The translations under genes were made by a program, and so were the position numbers. The notes below the pieces were generated by a model, which was given only the letters and a program-made list of their open reading frames with translations, had not been told where the DNA came from and searched no databases. Shown here in pieces: positions 54,613 to 63,566 of a stretch of DNA of 64,000 bases. Position 1 is the stretch's first letter, and every line of letters begins with the position of its first letter. Origin of the DNA: Gammaproteobacteria bacterium (lineage in GTDB: Bacteria; Pseudomonadota; Gammaproteobacteria; Steroidobacterales; Steroidobacteraceae); assembly GCA_021773365.1 (NCBI GenBank), contig JAJFKF010000145.1, positions 24,290-88,289 on the forward strand, given 5' to 3'.

Positions 54613-55839
54613 GTGAACAATTACCTGGGTCTTCGCGTCAACAGCCTGTTTGCGGGACTGTTCGCACTTTCCATCCTCGCTGGTGCCACGCGGGTTGCAG
54701 ATGCAGCACCGCCATTGCCGACGCAGTGGAGCAGCCTCGCCAACTCGTTCGCAGACCTGCTGGAGGCGGATGACATCGTCGGTGGCAGCATCGTACTGGT
54801 GCAGGACGGGCGCGTCGTCGACCGTCGCCATTACGGTTTTGCCGACCAGGCCAGTGGCCGGCATGTCGACAAGGACACCCTGTTTCACTGGGCTTCCATT
54901 TCCAAGACGCTCAACGCCATTTCGGTCATGCAAATGCGCGACCACGGCATGATCGCACTCGAGGACTCGGTGACCGGATACGTGCCGGAACTGCGGCGCA
55001 TCCACAACCCGTATGGTTCGATGGATGACATCAACCTGGGCATGCTGCTGGAGCATTCCGCCGGCTTTCAGGGCTCGACGTGGCCGTACAAACAAAACAA
55101 GCCCTGGGAGCCGTTCGAGCCCACCCGCTGGGAACAGCTGGTGGCCATGATGCCGTATCAGGAGATCGCCTTTCAGCCGGGCAGCCGCTTCAGCTATTCC
55201 AACCCGAGCTGGATCTACCTGGCGCGTATTCTGGAAGAGAAGACCGGCGACCCGTGGGACGCCTACATCCAGAAGAACATCTTCGCGCCACTGGGAATGT
55301 CTCGCAGCTACTTCCGCAACACACCGTACTACCTGAGCAAGGATCGCTCCCACCACTACACTGCCAATTACGACGCACAGGGCAATGCCACGATCCTGGA
55401 CCACGGCCCGGACTTTGACCCCGGAATCACCGTACCAAACGGCGGCTGGAACTCCCCGCTTGATGACGTGGCTGCATACATTGGTTTTCTTACGGGCGCC
55501 ACACATGGCCAGGCCGAGCTGCAGCGGCGCTTCGACTCCGTCCTGCGGCGCGAGACGCTCGAGGAGATGTGGCAACCCCGCCAGCCCCTGGGCACCTCCC
55601 CCGATGTACTCGGCGAGGATGCCATGGGACTGGGATTCTTCATCAAGGGAACCGGCCAGCACCGGGTCATCGGCCACACCGGTGGCCAGGGCGGCTTCAC
55701 CTCAATGATGTATTTCAACCCGGACACCGGCCGGGGTGTGGTGGCGGCCTTCAATACGCGTCGTGAGCTTGATAGTCCGGCGATGCGCAAGCGCTACTTC
55801 ATTGCCATCCAGAATCAGGCGTTCGAGCTGTTGCGATAG
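54613..55839 (+). CDS. Secreted beta-lactamase-fold serine hydrolase
   Basis: A 408-residue protein of the beta-lactamase / DD-peptidase family (PF00144). A signal peptide covers about 1-31 (ADAAPP). The catalytic SxxK is S95-ISK (FHWASISKTLNAIS), the YxN motif is Y195-SN, and the third motif is HTG in VIGHTGGQGGF. The GTG at 54613 with GGAG 9 nt upstream was chosen; a TTG 23 codons upstream is unlikely. Family members cleave esters, amides or D-amino-acid peptides, and the substrate is not readable. It lies 180 bp after the TlpA gene. A strong hairpin follows its stop. Confidence 0.88.
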   Translation: MNNYLGLRVNSLFAGLFALSILAGATRVADAAPPLPTQWSSLANSFADLLEADDIVGGSIVLVQDGRVVDRRHYGFADQASGRHVDKDTLFHWASISKTLNAISVMQMRDHGMIALEDSVTGYVPELRRIHNPYGSMDDINLGMLLEHSAGFQGSTWPYKQNKPWEPFEPTRWEQLVAMMPYQEIAFQPGSRFSYSNPSWIYLARILEEKTGDPWDAYIQKNIFAPLGMSRSYFRNTPYYLSKDRSHHYTANYDAQGNATILDHGPDFDPGITVPNGGWNSPLDDVAAYIGFLTGATHGQAELQRRFDSVLRRETLEEMWQPRQPLGTSPDVLGEDAMGLGFFIKGTGQHRVIGHTGGQGGFTSMMYFNPDTGRGVVAAFNTRRELDSPAMRKRYFIAIQNQAFELLR

Positions 55840-55873
55840 CGCTCCGCTGATGCCCCGGTGCATCAGCGGAGCG
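55840..55873 (+). terminator. Hairpin after the serine hydrolase gene
   Basis: CGCTCCGCTGATG pairs perfectly with CATCAGCGGAGCG around an 8-nt loop, starting one base after the stop codon. No T-run follows, so it may act as a Rho-assisted or processing hairpin that protects the 3' end. It closes the sigma-fecR-receptor-TlpA-hydrolase run. Confidence 0.7.
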
Positions 55874-56001
55874 CATCCCATCTCGCGTACTGTTCGCGCT
55901 TGTCGGCTGCCGATTCGGCGGCAGCTGCCAAGGATTGCGGAATATCACGCATGGACAGCTATCCGCACGGTCTGATTGAACGAAAAAAAGACATCACCCC
56001 C

Positions 56002-57132
56002 CTATGACGCTGAGGCAGGCGAAACCGGCAAATCGGCGGACGCCGCCATCCACGCCGGCAGGCATACCTCAAGCAGCTGCAGTTCTTCGGAACAGTCCTT
56101 GAATCCATGCCGGACGCCGGCAGGAATAACAAAGGAGTCCCCCTCCCCCGCCTTCACTTCCGGGCGCCCGGCGATCAGCAGCACCAGACTGCCCTGCAAT
56201 ATAAAGGCAAAGACAAATTCTTTGTCGTGCGCCGATAGCTCAGCGTCCTGCGAAGACCGGGTATGGCGCAGCACCCGTCCACCTGCGAGCCCGCGAGTGG
56301 CCTCGCCTATCCCCAGGTCACGCACGGCAAAAGTACCTCCATCCTCCGTACTCCAGTCAGCCGCGCCAGCCTGGTGAAACGTATAACGCTGACCACCGTA
56401 GTCTCTGTGCGGCAGATGACGCCCTGTCGGCAGCATCATGTCGTGATCGAGATGCGTGATGTGCTCAGCCGGGCTGCTGATCTCGATGACTTCAAGACCA
56501 TCCGAAGCTTCCAGTACGCGATGGCGGATCAGCGGCGGCTGCAGCACGCAATCGCCTGCCCGCATTACGAATGGCTCGCCCTGATCCTCGTACGCCAGGC
56601 GCACCCAGCCACGATAGCAATAGATGATCTGTACCCGGATGTCGTGGAAATGGACGTTGTCTGGAACCGGGCCGCCCTGCGGAATGCGGATATGCGAGGC
56701 AATGAACCGCCCACCCTGGCGATCGGGGATCAGGTCGCGATACTGCATGCCGGCACGGCCCACCTGCCACGCGGCAGCCGAGCAATCCAGCCGCTGAATG
56801 CACAGTGACGGCTTGAGCGGCGGCAGTTTCATTACCGGACTGGCCGGCCCGAACTCGATACGAGTGCCGTTGGGGGCAATGATCGCAGGGCGTGATTCCT
56901 GGCCCGCGGTACCCATTCGCAATGTTGCGGTCTCTCCCCGAAACTGGCTGTCCAGACGCAGATGCAGCCCGTGCCCGCTCAACTGCGCAACGGCAGGATC
57001 ATCGGCAGGGGCGATGCTATCCATGCGGAAACCGAGCTCATCTATAAAGAACCGCACCGTCGCCGGCAGATCACCGGCGGGAAGCACCACCTCTGCCCCG
57101 GCAACGACATCGCTCGATTGCTTGTCTGACAT
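56002..57132 (-). CDS. VOC-domain / double cupin protein of unknown function
   Basis: A 376-residue protein. The N-terminal glyoxalase/VOC-like module (about 10-90) reads VVLPAGDLPATVRFFIDELG. Two cupin barrels follow. The first has the metal-type DNVHFHDIRVQIIYCYRGWV and GDCVLQPPLIRHRVLE. The second has HDKEFVFAFILQGSLVLLIA and GDSFVIPAGVRHGFKD. The His residues in both suggest two metal sites. The ATG at 57132 starts a plausible N-terminus; an upstream ATG adds 11 residues. Cupin enzymes of this layout include dioxygenases, but no specific reaction can be assigned. There is no signal peptide. Confidence 0.75.
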   Translation of the reverse strand: MSDKQSSDVVAGAEVVLPAGDLPATVRFFIDELGFRMDSIAPADDPAVAQLSGHGLHLRLDSQFRGETATLRMGTAGQESRPAIIAPNGTRIEFGPASPVMKLPPLKPSLCIQRLDCSAAAWQVGRAGMQYRDLIPDRQGGRFIASHIRIPQGGPVPDNVHFHDIRVQIIYCYRGWVRLAYEDQGEPFVMRAGDCVLQPPLIRHRVLEASDGLEVIEISSPAEHITHLDHDMMLPTGRHLPHRDYGGQRYTFHQAGAADWSTEDGGTFAVRDLGIGEATRGLAGGRVLRHTRSSQDAELSAHDKEFVFAFILQGSLVLLIAGRPEVKAGEGDSFVIPAGVRHGFKDCSEELQLLEVCLPAWMAASADLPVSPASAS

Positions 57133-57255
57133 GAATACCCATCCGTTGCCGTGCTCGCAATGCAACGGAGTATAAACCTGTCGACCACATGCTAATCCCT
57201 GAACATCGGGGCTGACCGCTCATTGCACCAGGACAATAGCCTCTTCGAACGGCAT

Positions 57256-58146
57256 CTATCGCCTCACGTAGCCGGCTGATTGTGGTTCGGTCCATGTGGA
57301 ACCCCCAAAGCGGGTGTTGATCCGCAGTCGCCAGCGGTCGTGGAGATCTTTATCCATGTCCGGGGCATGGACATCAAGCGAACGGATCCTCGGATGACGG
57401 CCCTGCAGCCAGTTAGCCAACGGCTGCGTCAAAGTCTGGCTGGCCACGATGTCCAGCAGGCAACCGAGGCGCTGGGCAACGGCGATGTCCGCTTCACGCT
57501 CGAGAACCGCGCGCAACGCCTGCGGCTCCATGAGGCGATGCAGAGCCGCCAGCGCCGCGACCACCGGATTCAGGCCACCCACGCCATCTACGTAGGTCAT
57601 CAGGTCTACAGCCGTGGTTTCCGGCGTGCCGATGCGCACGGCGCCTCGTGGCAGTTCAAGCCATTGAACGGCGGCGGCGGCCGCCGAGGACTTTGTAAAA
57701 AAGTGAATGCGCTCTGCGCCGAGCTGGATCGACCGCAGCTGCTTCGGCACCATGACCTGCACTTCGCCTGATGCACCGGGGCCAGCCACCTCCATCGCGA
57801 CGGGGTACAGCTGTACGGCCGTAAGCAGACCAACGTAATACGTCGGAACTCCGAGGTACTGCATCAGGGCGTCCAGATACTGCAGGCAGGGAGGAGCGCC
57901 CGCCAGGTGATACTCCGACGGGACGATGACGAAGAAATCGTGTCGCGGCAAAGGACGGAAAATACGGCCCTGCTTTTGCAGGCGGCGCAACGCCGCACGC
58001 CGGGCAACGGCTGTTTGCGGCGAGGCTGCCGCCAGCTCAGCGCCGGCAAAACTGTTGCGCCCGTGCCACTGCAGGGTGTCCACAAACGCCGCCACCCTTC
58101 CCCTGAAGTGCTCTGCCGGTCCCCGTTGCGCGCGCATTCCTTTCAT
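57256..58146 (-). CDS. AbiEi-family antitoxin-like protein, orphan
   Basis: A 296-residue protein matching type IV antitoxin AbiEi. An N-terminal winged-helix region (ELAAASPQTAVARRAALRRL) is followed by FFVIVPSEYHLAGAPPCLQY and the C-terminal domain VRIGTPETTAVDLMTYVDGV. In AbiE systems this antitoxin represses its operon and neutralises the AbiEii nucleotidyltransferase encoded just downstream. Here the next ATG on the strand, abutting the stop, opens only an 11-codon frame, so AbiEii is absent. It could be a remnant, a solitary repressor, or an antidote to a toxin elsewhere. Confidence 0.85.
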   Translation of the reverse strand: MKGMRAQRGPAEHFRGRVAAFVDTLQWHGRNSFAGAELAAASPQTAVARRAALRRLQKQGRIFRPLPRHDFFVIVPSEYHLAGAPPCLQYLDALMQYLGVPTYYVGLLTAVQLYPVAMEVAGPGASGEVQVMVPKQLRSIQLGAERIHFFTKSSAAAAAVQWLELPRGAVRIGTPETTAVDLMTYVDGVGGLNPVVAALAALHRLMEPQALRAVLEREADIAVAQRLGCLLDIVASQTLTQPLANWLQGRHPRIRSLDVHAPDMDKDLHDRWRLRINTRFGGSTWTEPQSAGYVRR

Positions 58147-58319
58147 ATGCGCAATGCAATATCCAACGTTACGTTATGCGTATCCATGACAAACCCTTGC
58201 CTAACATCGGAACGGGTTTGAATCTTAACGCCTGTTGACACGCCAGGGAAAGCTGGGATATCAAACGCAACAAGCTGCAGACGGCTGCTGAGTGGATTGA
58301 ACTCAAAGAGGGGTCGTTC

Positions 58320-58700
58320 ATGAAATTCATGAAAGTACGTGCTTTGAACAAACAGGCAATTGCAGGGGTGTTCTCCATTGCCTGCCTGGGTATCCTGGCC
58401 GCTGTTGCGACATCGGCACAGGAAGCGGAAACCTTCGATGGCAAATGGCGTTACTACGTATCCTGCGCCGGCTGCCACAACAAAGACGGCACAGGCATCT
58501 ACGCCTTCGGTCCGGCCCTCAAGGGCAATCCTTTTGTCCAGAGCGCCCCGGCGCCAGTCCTCGTCCAGGTGATCCAGAAAGGCCGCAACTACGCGGAGCG
58601 CAGTCATCTGGCCTACATGGGCATGCCCGCATTCCCGTTCATCCGGGCCGGCGAGGCCGACGCCCTGGTGAAGTATCTGAAGGGTGAGCTGCAGCAGTAG
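58320..58700 (+). CDS. Periplasmic monoheme cytochrome c (class I type)
   Basis: A 126-residue cytochrome. A signal peptide covers about 1-33 (ATSAQ). The haem site is YYVSCAGCHNKDGTG (C49, C52, H53). The axial Met is probably M102 in YMGMPAFPF, followed by the C-terminal helix EADALVKYLKGEL. It would carry electrons in the periplasm. The gene lies 53 bp upstream of the Cyc2-like gene on the same strand, suggesting it is the soluble partner of the outer-membrane cytochrome. Confidence 0.9.
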   Translation: MKFMKVRALNKQAIAGVFSIACLGILAAVATSAQEAETFDGKWRYYVSCAGCHNKDGTGIYAFGPALKGNPFVQSAPAPVLVQVIQKGRNYAERSHLAYMGMPAFPFIRAGEADALVKYLKGELQQ

Positions 58701-58753
58701 CTCGGGCAAGGATCTCACACACTCATCCAATAGATTATTCCAAGGGGTACGCC

Positions 58754-60196
58754 ATGCGATCTTCGACAGTCAAGATTCTGGTTCCCGCGATTCTCGGCCT
58801 GATCGGCAGCTTCCTGGTTGCCGGTGACGCAGAGGCAGTCGCCGCCTTCGCCCGGCAGACAGGCATGAACTGCAATTCATGTCATACCCTGCACGGCGCG
58901 CCAACGCCGAACTTCACCTTTACCGGCAAGAAATTCAATGCTCTGGGCTATCGCCTGCCTGGTGCGCCCCACTCGGTACAGGAACGCAGCCAGGAACAGG
59001 GCGAGGCGGAAGACAAGGGCGAGTACCTCAAGCTCCTGCCAACAACATTCAGCGGCCGCATGCAGTATCAGGTCGGACAGGTTTCCAAACCCTCCGGAGG
59101 AGACTGGGGTGATGTGATCACCAACCCGACATCACGCCTGGCCTTCTTTCCGTTCGTGGGCCCAATCGGCGATCACTTTGGCGTGTGGACCGAGTTCTAC
59201 ATCACACCCTTCACCAGCGTCGATAATGAGTGGGGCATAGCTGATACGTCATACGAAGAAATGGATTTCCGCTACATCATCAACCCGGAGAACACCCGGA
59301 ATATCATTGGTCTGGCGATGACAAACCAGGGGGTGTACGAATTGTTTGGATTCGGCCCTTACCCAGGCCTGCCCAGCGAGGTCAAGCGGGGCGGCGTTGG
59401 CGGCTACTCGCATCCGAATAAGGTGCAGCTGTACGTCTACGGCTGGATGAATGACCGCTGGGTATGGGCGGGCGGCGTGGATTCTGGCGATACCAACTAT
59501 GACTGGAACCAGAGCAATCTGGTCGGTTTGTTTGGCTACGCCCTGCGCAACCGCAATGACGATGAACTGTGGATCAACCTGGCCGGCCGCAGTGGTGGAG
59601 ATGCCCTGCCACTGGTTACTGCCAACGGTGCAGAGCGCACTTCACGCTCCTGGCAGTACCGCGATGCGGTGGGCGGCATCAGCGCCACCCGCGGCGTGAA
59701 TTGCCTCAGCACCATTCTCGCCGGTCGCCGCCCCGCAGGCAGCTGTGCCTACATCGCCGAAGAAATTGACAGCCAGACCTCGCTTGATCTGGAAGTGCGC
59801 TGGGGCGCGCAGAACGTGGACCGCTTCTTCGGCGGCGACCGCCAGCCCGGAGTATGGAGCTTCGAGCACGTGGCCAGAATCGGAACCAACACGGAGGATT
59901 ACTTCGACACCGCAGGCACCGACCGCGACACCTGGGGCATTCAGACTGTCATCGGCTGGAAACACACCTACTATTTCAAGCCGTCTATCAGCGGGAATTT
60001 CAAGTACGAGTTCACCGACATGAACGGCACGCGCTATGACATTGACACCAAGCCGTCGTGGAACCTGACCTTCGCCTACAAGCCGGTGGAGAATTTCCTG
60101 CTGTATCTGAGTTATGCTAACAACCAGAGCATTACCCTGACGGGCGATGCCACCTCCGGCCGTTCGCTGCAGCTGACGGCTGATCTGTCATTCTGA
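58754..60196 (+). CDS. Cyc2-like fused cytochrome c-porin (outer membrane)
   Basis: A 480-residue protein. A signal peptide covers about 1-28. A short N-terminal cytochrome segment has FARQTGMNCNSCHTLHG (C40, C43, H44) and a following NFTFTGKKFNALGYRLPG. The rest (about 80-480) alternates like a beta-barrel with many aromatics and ends LQLTADLSF, a terminal Phe. The FARQTG-x-CxxCH start plus one haem plus porin, total about 480 residues, is the design of Cyc2, the outer-membrane Fe(II) oxidase. Cyc2 homologs are diverse and not all oxidise iron, so function is inferred. The neighbours (cytochrome c and HiPIP) fit an electron-transfer chain. Confidence 0.75.
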   Translation: MRSSTVKILVPAILGLIGSFLVAGDAEAVAAFARQTGMNCNSCHTLHGAPTPNFTFTGKKFNALGYRLPGAPHSVQERSQEQGEAEDKGEYLKLLPTTFSGRMQYQVGQVSKPSGGDWGDVITNPTSRLAFFPFVGPIGDHFGVWTEFYITPFTSVDNEWGIADTSYEEMDFRYIINPENTRNIIGLAMTNQGVYELFGFGPYPGLPSEVKRGGVGGYSHPNKVQLYVYGWMNDRWVWAGGVDSGDTNYDWNQSNLVGLFGYALRNRNDDELWINLAGRSGGDALPLVTANGAERTSRSWQYRDAVGGISATRGVNCLSTILAGRRPAGSCAYIAEEIDSQTSLDLEVRWGAQNVDRFFGGDRQPGVWSFEHVARIGTNTEDYFDTAGTDRDTWGIQTVIGWKHTYYFKPSISGNFKYEFTDMNGTRYDIDTKPSWNLTFAYKPVENFLLYLSYANNQSITLTGDATSGRSLQLTADLSF

Positions 60197-60214
60197 GTTT
60201 ATGGTTGCAACAGC

Positions 60215-60547
60215 ATGAAGAATCTGCCCTTTTCGCGCTCAAGACGCGTCCTGCTACAGGGTTCGGCCCTGGGCCTGGCGGCCATGGTGGGAGCGGCACT
60301 GCCGGCCCGCCTGCGCGCCAAGGACGCAGACCTGCCCAGGCTGTCCGAGGACGACGCCACGGGCAAGGCGCTGAAGTACACCCATGATGCGACGAAGTCC
60401 GAAGACCGCAAGGATGCGAAAGCCTTCTGCCATAACTGCCGCTACTTCAAGGGCAAGCCGGATGATGCCTGGGCCCGCTGCGACCTGTTCCCCGGCAAGC
60501 TGGTGGCCGGCAAGGGCTGGTGCAATGTGTGGGCGGCGAAGACCTGA
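60215..60547 (+). CDS. High-potential iron-sulfur protein (HiPIP), Tat-exported
   Basis: A 110-residue HiPIP. A twin-arginine signal (SRSRRVLLQGSALGL) covers about 1-36, as expected for a protein that folds with its cluster before export. The four cluster cysteines are C72-x2-C75, C89 and C103 (FCHNCRYF, ARCDLFPG, GWCNVWA), with the conserved GKGWCNVW end. HiPIPs are periplasmic one-electron carriers; the Iro protein of Acidithiobacillus is one. It lies 18 bp after the Cyc2-like gene. Confidence 0.93.
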   Translation: MKNLPFSRSRRVLLQGSALGLAAMVGAALPARLRAKDADLPRLSEDDATGKALKYTHDATKSEDRKDAKAFCHNCRYFKGKPDDAWARCDLFPGKLVAGKGWCNVWAAKT

Positions 60548-60577
60548 CCTGAATCAATAATTGTTGATGGAAGAAGT

Positions 60578-60600
60578 CGCCCCGGCCCAGTGCCGGGGCG
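60578..60600 (+). terminator. Terminator-like hairpin after the HiPIP gene
   Basis: CGCCCCGGC pairs perfectly with GCCGGGGCG around a 5-nt loop, followed by a weakly T-rich stretch. It lies between the convergent HiPIP and gamma-glutamyltransferase genes and probably ends the cytochrome-HiPIP transcript. Confidence 0.65.
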
Positions 60601-60624
60601 ATGCGTTTCAGGGACCGCACAGGC

Positions 60625-62520
60625 CTACCAGGCGACGCCGTAGTCCTCCCCGTGATGGCTGGCCCCGCCCCACAGGGTGCCGTGGGCGCGATCAAAGTAG
60701 ATGGCGGTGATCGGCCCCGAAGTGCGCTCCTGAAACTCCAGCCTGTAGCCCATGCGCTGCAGTTCCGCGCGCACCCACGGCGGCGTGGCGGTGTTGAGCG
60801 TCAGGCGCCCGGGCTGCGATTCGTGCGCACCAAAGGAATTGCGCATCTGATAGCTGGTGATGTTGGCCGCCTCAGCCGCTTCCTGCACCGTCATGCCGAA
60901 CTCCACCATGTTGAGGAAGAACTGCAGCAGGTTCTGATCCTGCGTGTCGCCACCCTGCACGGCAAAGGCCAGGTAGGGCTTGCCGTCTTTCATGGCCAGT
61001 GAGGGCGTAAGCGTGGCGCGCGGACGTTTGCCGGGCTCGAGCACGTTGTAGGGGTTGTCGGCCGGATCGAGCACGAAACTCTGCATGCGCTGGCTCATGC
61101 CGATGCCGGTGTCGCCGGCAATGGCCGCGGGCAGCCAGCCGCCGCTGGGCGTCATCGACACCACCCAGCCCTCCTTGTCCGCCGTGACCACGCTGGTGGT
61201 GCCAGCGCGGAACTGACGGTCGAACGCCTCCTGGCTGCGCGCGGAGGTGGCATCCCACTCAGCGGATTTTGTTTTGCCGCCTGCCGGCTTGACGGTGTGC
61301 CAGCGCTCCAGCAGATCCTTGAAGGGGTTGGCGCCCTGCTGGAAAACATACGGATCGCCCGGACGCGCATCGGCATCATTGTGATCGGGACGGATCAACC
61401 GGGCGCGCTGATGGGCATAGTCCTTGGACAGCAGCCCTGCGATGGGCTCCTCGGGCGGGAAGTACGGATCGCCGTAGTAAAAGTCACGGTCGGCAAAGGC
61501 CAGGTTCATCGCCTGGTACAGGGTGTGGATGTAGCGGGTGCTGTTGTAGCCCATGGATTTCAGGTCCATGCCCTCCAGCATGTTCAGCGCCTGCAGCATG
61601 ACCGGGCCCTGTACCCAGTGGGTGAGCTTGTAGACATCAATGCCCTTGTAATTCGTATGCGCCGGTTCTTCGATATGAACCTTCCAGTTCGCCAGATCTT
61701 CCAGGGTGTGCAAACCGCCCAGTTCGCGCGAACCGCGCACGAAGGCCTGGGCGATGTCGCCCTTGTAGAACCGCTCATAGGCCGCCATCAGCGCCTGCTG
61801 CCGCGTCCCCCCGGCCTTCAGCGCCCCGGCCTCTGCCTCAACCAGCCTGCGCAGCGTGGCGGCCAGATCCGGCTGGCGGAATATCTCACCGGCCTCGGGC
61901 GCCTCGCGCGACTCGCCCTGATGCACCAGAAAGGTGCGGGCGGACGCCGGCCACTGCCGCAGGGTGTCCTTCCAGCGCTCGATGGTGTCGGCGGCCTGGG
62001 CCTCCATGGGATAGCCATCGGCCATTTCGATGGCCGGAGCCAGCACCTGGGCCAGGCTCATCGTGCCGTATTCGGCCAGCATGACGAGCAGACCACCCGG
62101 CGTGCCCGGCGTGACGGCCGCCAGCGGGCCGAACTCCGGCGGAATGTCGTAGCCCTTGCTGCGATAGAACTCCGGCGTGGCGCCCGTGGGCGCCACGCCC
62201 AGGGCATTGATGGCGATGACCTTGCCGGTGTGGGGGTTGTAGACCAGCGCCTGGGTCTCTCCACCCCAGCTCAGGGTGTCCCACATCGTGGAGGTGGCTG
62301 CCAGCATGGCGCAGGCGGCATCCACGGCATTGCCGCCCTGCATGAACATGCGGGCGCCTGCCGTCGCGGCCAGGGGCTTGCCGGTGACGGCCACCCAGTT
62401 CTGCCCGTGCAGGGCGGGCTTAAGGGTGCGTGACAGGGCGGGCTCGATGGACAGGACCATGGTTGCAGTAATCAGCGCCGCAAGGACGGCTACCGAGTTT
62501 AGGGACGAATTCATACGCAT
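60625..62520 (-). CDS. Gamma-glutamyltransferase-family protein, secreted
   Basis: A 631-residue Ntn-hydrolase precursor. A signal peptide covers about 1-30. The large-subunit region has NWVAVTGKPLAATAGARMFM and GGNAVDAACAML. The autocleavage/catalytic Thr lies in RAGTTSVVTADKEGWVVSMT, and the small subunit has PRATLTPSLAMKDGKPYLAF and GGDTQDQNLLQFFLNMVEFG. It would hydrolyse or transfer gamma-glutamyl groups, or a related acyl group, in the periplasm. An in-frame TTG four codons upstream and an ATG two codons downstream are alternative starts. Confidence 0.9.
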   Translation of the reverse strand: MRMNSSLNSVAVLAALITATMVLSIEPALSRTLKPALHGQNWVAVTGKPLAATAGARMFMQGGNAVDAACAMLAATSTMWDTLSWGGETQALVYNPHTGKVIAINALGVAPTGATPEFYRSKGYDIPPEFGPLAAVTPGTPGGLLVMLAEYGTMSLAQVLAPAIEMADGYPMEAQAADTIERWKDTLRQWPASARTFLVHQGESREAPEAGEIFRQPDLAATLRRLVEAEAGALKAGGTRQQALMAAYERFYKGDIAQAFVRGSRELGGLHTLEDLANWKVHIEEPAHTNYKGIDVYKLTHWVQGPVMLQALNMLEGMDLKSMGYNSTRYIHTLYQAMNLAFADRDFYYGDPYFPPEEPIAGLLSKDYAHQRARLIRPDHNDADARPGDPYVFQQGANPFKDLLERWHTVKPAGGKTKSAEWDATSARSQEAFDRQFRAGTTSVVTADKEGWVVSMTPSGGWLPAAIAGDTGIGMSQRMQSFVLDPADNPYNVLEPGKRPRATLTPSLAMKDGKPYLAFAVQGGDTQDQNLLQFFLNMVEFGMTVQEAAEAANITSYQMRNSFGAHESQPGRLTLNTATPPWVRAELQRMGYRLEFQERTSGPITAIYFDRAHGTLWGGASHHGEDYGVAW

Positions 62521-62630
62521 AAAACCCCGCAATTGCCTGACTCACCCGGCCGGCGGATTCCGGGCCGGGAGCCGCTGCGGATGGTATCAGGCCACTGCGG
62601 CCTGACATCCCCCTATGCTATGTTGCCCCG

Positions 62631-63566
62631 ATGCCTTCGACACCCGTCATCGCCATCTCCGGCCTCACCAAGACCTACGCCTCCGGCCTCAAGGCCCTCG
62701 ACGACATCAACCTGGATATCCGCAAGGGCGAGCTGTTCGCCCTGCTCGGCCCCAATGGCGCCGGCAAGACCACACTGATCAGCATCGTCTGCGGCATCGT
62801 CACGCCGACCTCCGGCCAGGTGCTGGCCAACGGCCACGACATCCAGCGCGAGTATCGCGCCGCGCGCACCGCCATCGGCCTGGTGCCGCAGGAGATGTCC
62901 ACGGACATGTTCGAGACGGTCTGGGCGACGGTGACCTTCACCCGCGGCCTGTTCGGCCTGCGTCCGGATCCGGCCTATGTCGAGAAGGTGCTGCGCGATC
63001 TGTCACTGTGGGACAAACGCAAATCCAAGATCCTGACGCTGTCGGGCGGCATGAAGCGGCGCGTGATGATCGCCAAGGCACTGGCGCATGAGCCGAAGAT
63101 CCTCTTCCTGGACGAACCCACGGCCGGCGTGGACGTGGAACTGCGCCGCGACATGTGGGCGCTGGTACGTGGCCTGCGCGAAAGCGGCGTGACCATCATC
63201 CTCACCACCCATTACATCGAAGAAGCCGAGGAGATGGCCGACCGCATCGGCGTGATCAACAAGGGCCGGCTGGTACTGGTCGAGGAAAAACGCGCGCTGA
63301 TGAAGAAGCTGGGCAAGAAGCAGCTCACCCTGCAGTTGCAGGAACCGGTAGCGACCCTCCCCGCGGAGCTGGCCGAGTGGAACCTGGAACTGAACACCGA
63401 CGGCACACAGCTGCTGTACACCTTTGATACCACCAGCGAGCGCACGGGTGTGCCGTCGCTGCTGCGGCGGATGACCGATATCGGCCTGGTGATCAAGGAT
63501 CTCGACACCCGGCAAAGCTCGCTGGAGGAGATTTTCGTCAGCCTGGTGAGGGAGCAGCCCACATGA
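62631..63566 (+). CDS. ABC transporter ATP-binding protein (ABC-2 type exporter)
   Basis: A 311-residue ATPase. Walker A is [15 protein letters not shown], the signature is [16 protein letters not shown], Walker B is [16 protein letters not shown] and the switch His is in [18 protein letters not shown]. The C-terminal extension (about 225-311) is typical of ABC-2 drug/polysaccharide ATPases. It overlaps the permease gene by 4 nt, so the two form one exporter. The cargo is not identifiable; close homologs (YadG/YadH type) are also poorly characterised. Confidence 0.92.
   Translation: MPSTPVIAISGLTKTYASGLKALDDINLDIRKGELFALLGPNGAGKTTLISIVCGIVTPTSGQVLANGHDIQREYRAARTAIGLVPQEMSTDMFETVWATVTFTRGLFGLRPDPAYVEKVLRDLSLWDKRKSKILTLSGGMKRRVMIAKALAHEPKILFLDEPTAGVDVELRRDMWALVRGLRESGVTIILTTHYIEEAEEMADRIGVINKGRLVLVEEKRALMKKLGKKQLTLQLQEPVATLPAELAEWNLELNTDGTQLLYTFDTTSERTGVPSLLRRMTDIGLVIKDLDTRQSSLEEIFVSLVREQPT

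Noticed and set aside
58147..58319. Repeated CGTTACGTTA sequence in the AbiEi/cytochrome intergenic region as an AbiEi operator
   Set aside because: It is a short direct repeat, not the inverted repeat expected for AbiEi binding; too weak to list as a site.
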